In this document: in pieces, positions 1-6,903 of the stretch
Numbering within the stretch: position 1 is the stretch's first letter
Layout of the letters: each line of letters opens with the position of its first letter
DNA from: Variovorax paradoxus
GTDB taxonomy: Bacteria > Pseudomonadota > Gammaproteobacteria > Burkholderiales > Burkholderiaceae_C
DNA length: 64,000 nucleotides
Reading direction: 5' to 3'
Assembly: GCF_000834655.1 (NCBI RefSeq)
Contig: NZ_JXQQ01000025.1
Span: forward strand, 1 to 64,000
Translations under genes and position numbers: made by a program
The notes under the pieces: generated by a model
Databases searched by the model: none
What the model was told of the DNA's origin: nothing
Seen by the model: only the letters and a program-made list of their open reading frames with translations

Positions 1-321
1 CACCGAGCCCACGAGGCGCGAGAGCATCAGCCCCATGAAGAAGGTGAAGGCCAGCAGCACCGGAACGCCGGCGGCCGAGTTCTTGGTCTTCTCGATGGCG
101 TACATGAAGCCGAAGGCGCCGCCGAGGAACACCATGAGGCCGATGCCCGGCGACATGGCGCGCGCGAGGCCGGTGGAGACGCCGATCCAGGCGCCGAGCA
201 CGGTGGGCACCATCGACAGCGCGAGCAGCCAGTAGGTGTTGCGAAGGACGCGGTTGCGTTCCTGGGTCGACGCGATCGGTGCGTCGAAGCCGGGGTGGTA
301 GGTGGGTTGACCGTTGTTCAT
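1..321 (-). CDS. Bax inhibitor-1/YccA family membrane protein (partial)
   Basis: This is the first 107 residues of a multi-pass inner-membrane protein that runs off the left edge. After a short polar N-terminus (MNNGQPTYHPGF) comes the family-typical VLRNTYWLL segment, followed by alternating hydrophobic helices including one around GLMVFLGGAFGFMYAIE. BI-1/YccA proteins are seven-helix proteins; in bacteria YccA modulates FtsH and some relatives act as calcium leak channels. The start at 321 is preceded by an AAGGA-type ribosome site. No partner gene is visible on this side. The family call is confident; the exact role is not. Confidence 0.85.
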   Translation of the reverse strand, partial: MNNGQPTYHPGFDAPIASTQERNRVLRNTYWLLALSMVPTVLGAWIGVSTGLARAMSPGIGLMVFLGGAFGFMYAIEKTKNSAAGVPVLLAFTFFMGLMLSRLVGSV

Positions 322-475
322 TCTGATTTCCTTGATCGGGCGTCCCGGCAGGGCGGGAACGCGGTATGGCACGAGGGGAGCGGTGTGTCCGCGATGCGGG
401 CGGATGCCGGATTGCGGCGATCCGGCCGGATCGACAGGGGCGGGGAGCCGCAAAGGCTCCGGTCGCAGTGGAGCC

Positions 476-841
476 TCAGGCGACCAGGGCGGTACCGCGG
501 GGTGGCCGCTTGGGCCGATCGAGGAGCGGTGAGAGCGCGGGCGTCAGGGCGAGGCCGCGCGGCTGTTCAGAAAGAAAAAGCGGGACCGCCACGGGGTGGC
601 GGGCATCGACCAGTTCGACGTGCTCGGAGCCCGCCTCGTCATGGGAGGGGAGTTCGTCCGCCAGGTCCATGGCGTCGCTCACGAAAGCATCGGAGAACGA
701 CATGCTGGCCGTTGCGCAGGTCTGCACGTCGGCGCCCGCATGCGCGGGATGCCCGGCGCCCATCAGGCCCTGCGCGAACACGGCAAGGCCGTAGCAGGAC
801 AACATGAGGGTGAGGACAGTAGCGGCGAACCAGCGTGACAT
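476..841 (-). CDS. small secreted hypothetical protein
   Basis: This 121-residue protein has a clear N-terminal signal (MSRWFAATVLTLMLSCYGLAVFA, cut probably near residue 23). The mature part is short, acidic in the middle (DAMDLADELPSHDEAGSEHVE) and basic and proline-rich at its end (LLDRPKRPPR). I recognise no domain. It lies 86 bases downstream of yccS on the same strand, so it may be the distal gene of that transcript. A single His/Cys-containing stretch (GHPAHAGADVQTC) could bind metal, but that is speculation. The signal peptide and the lack of a competing ORF on either strand support it as a real gene. Confidence 0.55.
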   Translation of the reverse strand: MSRWFAATVLTLMLSCYGLAVFAQGLMGAGHPAHAGADVQTCATASMSFSDAFVSDAMDLADELPSHDEAGSEHVELVDARHPVAVPLFLSEQPRGLALTPALSPLLDRPKRPPRGTALVA

Positions 842-927
842 GAAGCCGCGATTTTACCCGGCGCGCCCCGCCGGGGCCTTTTGCAGGTGTTTTGCGCTGG
901 TTTGTCCTACACGGAGGGTCGGACGTT

Positions 928-3144
928 TCAGGTTTCCGGGGCGGCGGGCGCCGCCTCGTCGCCGGTCTGCAGCCATTCGCGCGCGTGGGTTCGCAACGCG
1001 TCGATCTGCAGCCAGACCAGGGCCAGTTCGGTGTGGATGGTGCGTTCGGCCGCTCCGGCATCGCCCGCCGCGACGGCACCCGCCAAGGCCGCGCGCACGG
1101 CCGGTTCGGTGGCGGGCTCGTCCGCGATCGCGCCGCCCTGCAGGCCCCCGGCCAGCGCATCGAGCGCCGCCGCCGCACCTTCGGCCGCATCGCGCAGCAC
1201 CGCCATGTGCGGCGAATCGGGCAGCGCGGCGCGGTGCGCGCCGAGCGCCGACAGGTAGCTCAGCAGCGTGTGCGAGCGGATCAGGAAGCGCAGCGCGATG
1301 CCCGCGCGCGGCCGCACGTAGCCCGGCTCGCGGAACATGTCCGACACCGCCGTGGAGAGCGCCGCATCGGCGTTGTGGTCGTTTCGGCGCGCCAGGCGGT
1401 AGTCGAGGTGGTCGCGCGGCCCCGTGGCGTACTGCTCGACGATCCGGCGCAGGTACCCCGCGTGGCTGCGCATCGCCGTGGCGGCCAGCTCGTTGAGGCG
1501 CCGCGCCTGCCAATGCGGCAGCACCATCAGCACCGCCAGGCCGGCGATGGCGCTGCCGATGGCGGTGTCGACCAGCCGCGGCACGAGCAGGAGGCCGCTG
1601 TCGCCCACCTGGTTGAAGCACATCAGCACCAGCAACGTCATCGCGGCCGTTGCGAGCAGGTAGCGCGTGGCGCGCGTCGCGAAGAACAGCACCCCGGCCA
1701 CTACCGCGATCACCGACTGCACCAGCGGCTGCGGAAAGAGCTGCAGCAGCGCCCAGCCGGCCACCACGCCGAGGGCGGTGCCGGCAATGCGCTGGCCCAT
1801 GCGCGAGACGGTGTCGCCGAAGGTCTGCTGGCACACGAACAGCGTGGTCAGCAGGATCCAGTAGCCCTGTGCGGGGTGGATCAGCTGCATCACGCCGTAG
1901 CCCGCGACGAGCGCGATCGCCAGCCGCAGCGCATGGCGAAACAGCGGCGAGCGCGGCGTGAGCTGCCGCCGCACGCGCTCGGCCGCATCGCGCCACGAAC
2001 GCGGCGAGCGGTTGAAGAGGCCCATCTCGGTCCGGCCGGCGCGCGCCGATGGCTGGCTCGCCCCGGCCAGCTGGCCGTCGAGCTGCGCGAGATTGCGCGC
2101 GAGCGCCTCCACCGAAGCGAGCAGCGCGAGGCGGTCGGGCGTGGAGGCGCGCGCCCGCTCGTGCTCGATGGCCCCGCGCAGGTCGGCCAGCGCCTGCACC
2201 GTTTCCCCGCCCACCTCGAAAGGCTCGCGCCGCGCGATCGAACTGGCCAGCCGGTGGCACGCCGTCCCCTGCAGGCCGAGCACGCGCTGGCAGCGGTACA
2301 AGAGGTCGCTGTGGAAGAAGGCGTCGGCCAGCGCGTTGTAGTCGTCGTGCGAGGAGCTTGCGCGCTCGTGAACGTCCTGCGCGATCAGGTAGAGCCCGCG
2401 GTAGCGCGAGATGCGTCCGGTCGGCGCCCGCGCGCCGATGCGGCGGAAGATGCTTTCCTTGGCGGCATTCAGCTCGGTCACCACTTCCGCGTTGAGCTGC
2501 GCGAGCGACAGGCGCTTCTGCTCGATGTCGATGCCCCGCAGCGGCTCGAAGAGCGACGCCTTGAAGCGCACGAAGTTGCCCAGCACCGTGAACAGCGTGA
2601 CCAGCCGCGCCTGCACCGGCTGCGCCGGAAAGGCCGCGCACCACAGCACCGAGAAGACGCCGTACCACGCGGCGCCGGCCAGGAGGAGCAACGGCTCGCG
2701 CCCGCCATCGCCTTGTCCGTGGCCGTGCGTGGCCTGGTTCTCGATGCCGAGCGTGGCGTACATCGCGAGGATCAGCGTCGCGTAGGCAATGGCCTTGTAG
2801 CGCGCCTCCACCGCGCCCAGCATCGTGAGCCAGAAGGCGGCGAACGCCAGCCCCGCGATGAAGAGCACCGGCCGGCCGAACAGCGCCTCGACCGAGAAGG
2901 CCAGCACCGCGAAGCAGGCGAGCGTCACGAGCTGCGCGCGAAAGCGGCCGCGCCAGCTGTCGTCGGTTTCGGCGAGCGCGCTGGCGATGGCACCCAGGAA
3001 CAGCGGAATCACCGCATCGGGATGACCGGTGTAGCCGCACACCGCCATGAGGCTGCCGAGGGTCAGAAGAATGCGCAGCGGCTGCGCGCGGGAGGCAAAG
3101 GAACGCAGGCGCTGGCCGAGCGATTCGGGAGACAGGGGGAGCAT
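928..3144 (-). CDS. yccS: YccS/FUSC-family inner-membrane transporter-like protein
   Basis: The 738-residue protein shows the layout of the YccS/YhfK branch of the fusaric acid resistance (FUSC) superfamily. An N-terminal block of about six helices (roughly residues 20-160) is followed by a long cytoplasmic helical region (about 165-390), a second membrane block (about 405-530, with AIALVAGYGVMQLIHPAQGY) and a cytoplasmic tail. Length and the duplicated membrane blocks match YccS (about 720 residues). Relatives are thought to export aromatic acids or other small molecules; no substrate can be read here. It starts 42 bases after the baeR-like gene on the same strand and is probably in its operon, which would place it under envelope-stress control. 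Confidence 0.85.
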   Translation of the reverse strand: MLPLSPESLGQRLRSFASRAQPLRILLTLGSLMAVCGYTGHPDAVIPLFLGAIASALAETDDSWRGRFRAQLVTLACFAVLAFSVEALFGRPVLFIAGLAFAAFWLTMLGAVEARYKAIAYATLILAMYATLGIENQATHGHGQGDGGREPLLLLAGAAWYGVFSVLWCAAFPAQPVQARLVTLFTVLGNFVRFKASLFEPLRGIDIEQKRLSLAQLNAEVVTELNAAKESIFRRIGARAPTGRISRYRGLYLIAQDVHERASSSHDDYNALADAFFHSDLLYRCQRVLGLQGTACHRLASSIARREPFEVGGETVQALADLRGAIEHERARASTPDRLALLASVEALARNLAQLDGQLAGASQPSARAGRTEMGLFNRSPRSWRDAAERVRRQLTPRSPLFRHALRLAIALVAGYGVMQLIHPAQGYWILLTTLFVCQQTFGDTVSRMGQRIAGTALGVVAGWALLQLFPQPLVQSVIAVVAGVLFFATRATRYLLATAAMTLLVLMCFNQVGDSGLLLVPRLVDTAIGSAIAGLAVLMVLPHWQARRLNELAATAMRSHAGYLRRIVEQYATGPRDHLDYRLARRNDHNADAALSTAVSDMFREPGYVRPRAGIALRFLIRSHTLLSYLSALGAHRAALPDSPHMAVLRDAAEGAAAALDALAGGLQGGAIADEPATEPAVRAALAGAVAAGDAGAAERTIHTELALVWLQIDALRTHAREWLQTGDEAAPAAPET

Positions 3145-3186
3145 GGCAGCAATCTTGCACGATGCATGCCACGGCGCGGCGGGCCG

Positions 3187-3891
3187 TCAGGCCTGTGGCG
3201 GTGCCTCCCAGGCGAAGCCCACGCCGTACACGGACCGGATCCAGTCGTGCGCAGGCGATACCGCGCCGAGCTTGCGGCGCAGGTTCTTCACATGGCTGTC
3301 GATGGCGCGCTCGGTCACGTCCACCGTGTCGTCGTAGGCGAGCTCCAGCAGCCGCGCGCGCGAGAAGATGCGACCCGGGTGCCGCGACAGCACCTGCAGC
3401 AGCCCGAACTCGCGGCGCGTGAGGTTCAGCGGCGTTCCTTCGAGCGAGGCGCGCCAGTGCACGTCGTCGAGCACGAGGCCAGGTGCACCGCCTTGAGGGG
3501 TTTGTCCCGGCGCGCCCGGTACGTTCCCCGGCGCCGTGCGCCGCAGCACCGCGCGCACCCTCGCCACCAGCTCGCGCGGCGAGAAAGGCTTGCACACATA
3601 GTCGTCCGCGCCCAGTTCCAGGCCGAGCAGGCGGTCGACCTCCTCGATGCGCGCGGTGAGCATGATGATCGGATGCGCCGTGTGCTCGCGCGCGCGGCGC
3701 AGCACCTCGATGCCGTCCAGCCGCGGCAGCATGATGTCCAGCAGCGTCAGGTCGGGCGGCGAGGCAACGATGCTGTCGAGCGCGCTCTGCCCGTCGGAGA
3801 AGTGCGCGGTTTCGAAGCCGCTGTGGCGCAGGTAGTCCTGCACCACCGAGGCGATGTCGATCTCGTCCTCGACGATGACGATGCGTGTCAT
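3187..3891 (-). CDS. baeR: BaeR-like OmpR-family response regulator
   Basis: This 234-residue regulator has an N-terminal receiver with the acidic pair E8/D9, phospho-acceptor D52 in LLDIMLP, T79 and K101 (CKPFSPRE), then an OmpR/PhoB winged-helix DNA-binding domain from about residue 135 to the end (LTRREFGLLQVLSRHPGRI, HVKNLRRKLG). Sequence and gene order match BaeR, the envelope-stress regulator. Its ATG overlaps the stop of the sensor gene by four bases (ATGA), so the pair is translationally coupled, and yccS follows 42 bases downstream. A closely similar second regulator lies at 6204-6887. The 23-base inverted motif before the sensor gene is a candidate autoregulatory site. Confidence 0.85.
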   Translation of the reverse strand: MTRIVIVEDEIDIASVVQDYLRHSGFETAHFSDGQSALDSIVASPPDLTLLDIMLPRLDGIEVLRRAREHTAHPIIMLTARIEEVDRLLGLELGADDYVCKPFSPRELVARVRAVLRRTAPGNVPGAPGQTPQGGAPGLVLDDVHWRASLEGTPLNLTRREFGLLQVLSRHPGRIFSRARLLELAYDDTVDVTERAIDSHVKNLRRKLGAVSPAHDWIRSVYGVGFAWEAPPQA

Positions 3892-5483
3892 GCGGATGCC
3901 GCCAGCGGAAGGGTGATGGTCATGCGCAGGCCGCCCAGCGGCGAGGCCTGCGCCTCGATGCTGCCGCCGTGCGCCTCGATGGTCGCGCGGCAGATCGACA
4001 GGCCCAGGCCCGAGCCGCCGAGCGCGCGGCTGCGCGAGGTTTCGCCGCGGAACAGGCGGTCGAACAGGCGCGGAATTTCTTCGTCGGACACGCCCGGCGC
4101 GCTGTCGTCGAACAGCAGCGTGAGGCAGTTGCCGGTCCATGCGCCCTCGATCGTCACGTCGATGCGCAGGCGCCCGCCGGCATCGGTGTAGGCCAGCGTG
4201 TTCTCCAGCAGGTTCATGAAGACCTGGTGCAGCCGGTGCGCGTCGCCGTCGATCACGGGCTGCGCCGATGCGGCGATGCGGTCGATCGCGTCCCGCTCGA
4301 CCGCGATGCCGCGCTGCGCGAAGCGGTCGCGCGTGTGGTCGAGCGCCTCCTTCAGCAGCGCGAGCGGAAACACCGCGGTGGTGAGCAGGTCGTTCTGGGG
4401 TTCCCGCATGCTGCTGCGCAGGTCGTCGACCAGTTGGCCGAGGCGGATCACCTGCCGGTGCATGCGCAGCGCGGTGCGTTCGTCGAAGGTGCGCACGCCG
4501 TCCTGCAGCGCCTCGATTTCCGCGCGCATCGCCGCGAGCGGCGTGCGCAGCTCGTGTGCCGCATCGGCGAGCCAGGCGCGCCGCGAGGCTTCGACCTTGT
4601 CCAGGCGCTGCGCCATGTCGTTGAAGGTCTTGCCCAGGAGCGCGAGTTCGTCCGAGCCGTGCACGGCCACGCGCGTGGAAAGCCGCCCGCGCGCCACGTC
4701 CTGTGCGGCCTGCGTGAGCTCGTCGATGGGCTTGAACCAGCGGCGCGCCAGCAGCCACGACAGCACCAACGCAAAGGCCAGGCCGCACAGGCCGGTGAGC
4801 GCGATCACGCCCGACTGTCGCGCAAGGAAGGCGCGGTCGGCTTCGCTTTCCAGGCCCTCCATGGGCGCGAGAGCCAGGTAGCCGACGACCGAGCGCCCCC
4901 GCCGGATCGGCAGGCGCGCGGCGTTCTCCAGGTCGATGGTGGCGCCGACCACGGGCGCGCCCTGTGCATCGAGCAGGGCCAGCCGCTGGTAGATGGAGTC
5001 CGCCGCACCGCGGGGGTCGGGAAAAAACCAGGGCGGGGGCGGCATCGCGAAGCGCGGGGCCACCAGGTTGAGCTGCTGCGACGGCGAAGAAGACGAGGGG
5101 GCGGACGGCAGGAGCGGCGGCGCCCCGTTGTCCGGATCGCCCTCGAGCCGGGTGGCGCCCTGCGTGCGGCGCTCGTACCAGGGCGGCAGCCGCCGGTCGT
5201 CGGGGCTGGCCGCGCCATCGAGCACGATCGCCAGCTGGCCCATGCGCAGGCGGTGCCAGGCCTCGTCGTTGTCGCGCAGCTTCTTCCAGTCGCCGTTGGC
5301 CACGTAGTGCTTGAGCAGGAGCTGCGAGAGCCAGTCCATGCGCCGGATCTCGATCTCGGCGACGTAGGCGCCCAGGCCCCGCTGCAGCGCGACGATGGAG
5401 AAGCCCGCGAAGCTGAGCAGCAGCACGATCAGCAATGCGGCCAGCGCCAGGAAGATCTTGCGGGAGAGGGTCAGACGCGGCAT
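3888..5483 (-). CDS. baeS: BaeS-like sensor histidine kinase
   Basis: This 531-residue membrane kinase has a first helix at residues 10-32, a periplasmic domain to about 222 with a Pro/Ser-rich stretch (about 121-153), and a second helix at 224-246. HAMP follows (about 247-299), then HisKA with the phospho-accepting H310 (DAAHELRTPLAAM) and HATPase with G-rich boxes (GGSGLGLSI). BaeS proteins sense envelope damage and toxic compounds and phosphorylate BaeR. The start at 5483 (MPRLTLSRK) was chosen because it places the first helix directly after a short basic N-terminus; longer in-frame starts add low-complexity sequence and cross the putative operator. The stop overlaps the start of the regulator gene. 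Confidence 0.85.
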   Translation of the reverse strand: MPRLTLSRKIFLALAALLIVLLLSFAGFSIVALQRGLGAYVAEIEIRRMDWLSQLLLKHYVANGDWKKLRDNDEAWHRLRMGQLAIVLDGAASPDDRRLPPWYERRTQGATRLEGDPDNGAPPLLPSAPSSSSPSQQLNLVAPRFAMPPPPWFFPDPRGAADSIYQRLALLDAQGAPVVGATIDLENAARLPIRRGRSVVGYLALAPMEGLESEADRAFLARQSGVIALTGLCGLAFALVLSWLLARRWFKPIDELTQAAQDVARGRLSTRVAVHGSDELALLGKTFNDMAQRLDKVEASRRAWLADAAHELRTPLAAMRAEIEALQDGVRTFDERTALRMHRQVIRLGQLVDDLRSSMREPQNDLLTTAVFPLALLKEALDHTRDRFAQRGIAVERDAIDRIAASAQPVIDGDAHRLHQVFMNLLENTLAYTDAGGRLRIDVTIEGAWTGNCLTLLFDDSAPGVSDEEIPRLFDRLFRGETSRSRALGGSGLGLSICRATIEAHGGSIEAQASPLGGLRMTITLPLAASA

Positions 5484-5577
5484 GGTGGATTCGTTCACGC
5501 CTTCTCGAGGCATGGCGGCATTCTGCGACATGCGTTTCGGGCAGCGGGCGTCACAGGCGAGCGGCGGATCATGGCGA

Positions 5578-5629
5578 CCAAATGGGGAGGAATCTGGGAG
5601 AACCCGCTCCCACATTTCTCCCGATTCGG
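5578..5629. promoter_or_regulatory. inverted pair of a 23-base motif before baeS
   Basis: Two copies of one 23-base sequence face each other, at 5578-5600 (plus strand) and 5607-5629 (minus strand), separated by six bases. They agree at 19 of 23 positions; the core reads GGGAGRAATSTGGGAG. The dyad lies in the divergent gap between baeS (start 5483) and a small plus-strand ORF (5648). Single copies also precede the BamA paralog and the porin. I infer a binding site for the BaeR-like regulator or its paralog. Confidence 0.55.
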
Positions 5630-5647
5630 AACGCACGATGCGTGCCC

Positions 5648-5923
5648 ATGAACCCGGCCACGCTTCGCTCCCCGAAAAAGTTCCTCCCCGCCTTCGCTGC
5701 AGCCGTGCTGGCCTGGGCCGGTCCCGGGCATTGCGCACCGGCGCGCTCCGCCTGGTCGTGGGCCGATGTCTGGTCCGACCCCGGCATGGACCTCGTGCTG
5801 CTGTGGCTGACGGCGATCTTCTGGGTGGTCACGCACGCGTGGACTTTGCTGGTGGTCTGGGCGGAGGCGCGCGCCACGCGTGCCGTGGCGCCGGACGTCA
5901 AGCCCGAGGAGGAAAGCGCATGA
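5648..5923 (+). CDS. small hypothetical membrane protein
   Basis: This 91-residue ORF starts with a signal-like segment (KKFLPAFAAAVLAWAGPGHC) and contains one strong transmembrane helix in its second half (MDLVLLWLTAIFWVVTHAWTL), ending in a charged tail. I recognise no family. It is divergent from baeS and begins 19 bases after the inverted motif pair, so it could share that control, as the small stress-inducible proteins beside two-component systems often do. No clear ribosome site precedes the ATG, which lowers confidence. Confidence 0.45.
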   Translation: MNPATLRSPKKFLPAFAAAVLAWAGPGHCAPARSAWSWADVWSDPGMDLVLLWLTAIFWVVTHAWTLLVVWAEARATRAVAPDVKPEEESA

Positions 5924-6203
5924 GCCGCTGCCCGCGATCCACCCAAGGCTGAGCGCTGCGGACCGCGATGCCGTCTCACAGCGAAACCGCCTGGGTGCTT
6001 CCCGTCGCGGCTCGGTCGGCCAGCGGGCTGCCACCGGTGCAGCGCCTCTTGGGCCTGCTGGCATTCAGTGGCCTCGCGCTGGGCGTTCTCATCGCCGCGC
6101 GCGCGGGATGCGGCGAGCGCCATCCGGCCGAGGGGCGCAACGCGACCCTCGCGCCGATCATGCGCACCGAATCCACCACGACATTCGACGCCGCGTGCCG
6201 CGC

Positions 6204-6887
6204 TCAGGCGGGCCGTTCCGCGAAGCTGAAGCCCACGCCGTAGATCGAGCGGATCCAGCCGTGCGAGGGGGCCACGGCCGAGAGCTTCCTGCGAAGGTTC
6301 TTGATGTGCCCATCGACTGCGCGCTCGCTCACGTCGAGCGCTTCCGGAAACGCCGCCTCCAGCAGCCTGGAGCGCGTGAACACCCGGCCCGGATCGCGCG
6401 ACAGCGTGCGCAGCAGCAGGAGCTCGCGGCGCGTGAGGTCGAGCGCTTGCCCCTCCAGCTGCGCGCCGCCGTGCGCGTCCCGGAAGGACACCGACTTCGA
6501 CGGGGCCGCGCAAGCGCCTTCGCGCTGCGCATGGCGGCGCAGCACCGTGTGCACGCGCGCCACCACCTCGCGCGGCGAGAACGGCTTGCACACATAGTCG
6601 TCGGCGCCCAGGTCGAGCCCGCGCAGGCGGTCGACCTCGCGAGTGCGCGCCGTCAGCATGATGATCGGATGGTCGCTGTGCGAGCGCACCTTCTGCAGCA
6701 CCTGCAGGCCGTCGATCTGCGGCAGCACCACGTCCAGCAGCGTGAGCGCGGGCGGCGAACTCAGGATGCGGTCCAGCGCCGTCGCGCCGTCCCCGATGTG
6801 CTCGACCTCGTGGCCCGCGTTGCAGAGGTGGTCCAGCAGCGCCGAGGCGCTGTCGCGCCCGTCTTCGACCATCAGGATGCGGCTCAT
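6204..6887 (-). CDS. orphan BaeR-like response regulator
   Basis: This 227-residue OmpR-family regulator closely resembles the regulator at 3187-3891 with the same residue spacing: E8/D9, D52 (LLDVVLPQIDG), T79, K101 (CKPFSPRE), then a winged helix ending in KNLRRKLSAVAPSHGWIRS. The receiver looks intact, so phosphorylation is possible, but no histidine kinase gene adjoins it. It starts only 16 bases after the stop of the BamA paralog, so the two form an operon. Probably it arose by duplication of baeR. It may use the BaeS-like kinase 2 kb away or another kinase. Confidence 0.85.
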   Translation of the reverse strand: MSRILMVEDGRDSASALLDHLCNAGHEVEHIGDGATALDRILSSPPALTLLDVVLPQIDGLQVLQKVRSHSDHPIIMLTARTREVDRLRGLDLGADDYVCKPFSPREVVARVHTVLRRHAQREGACAAPSKSVSFRDAHGGAQLEGQALDLTRRELLLLRTLSRDPGRVFTRSRLLEAAFPEALDVSERAVDGHIKNLRRKLSAVAPSHGWIRSIYGVGFSFAERPA

Positions 6888-6903
6888 GGCGTGGTCCCCT
6901 TCC

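Noticed and set aside
892-4191. 1099-residue plus-strand ORF opposite yccS and the baeSR genes
   Set aside because: Arg/His/Ala-rich translation with no domain; it is the antisense of well-supported genes and reflects high GC at third positions.
3885-5651. 588-residue plus-strand ORF opposite baeS
   Set aside because: Antisense to the kinase; low-complexity Arg/Gln composition and no start signal.
5968-6243. 91-residue plus-strand ORF with one hydrophobic stretch
   Set aside because: It overlaps the 3' end of the orphan regulator by 40 bases, has no ribosome site or family, and could arise by chance; left out as unproven. Apart from it, 5924-6203 holds nothing I can identify.
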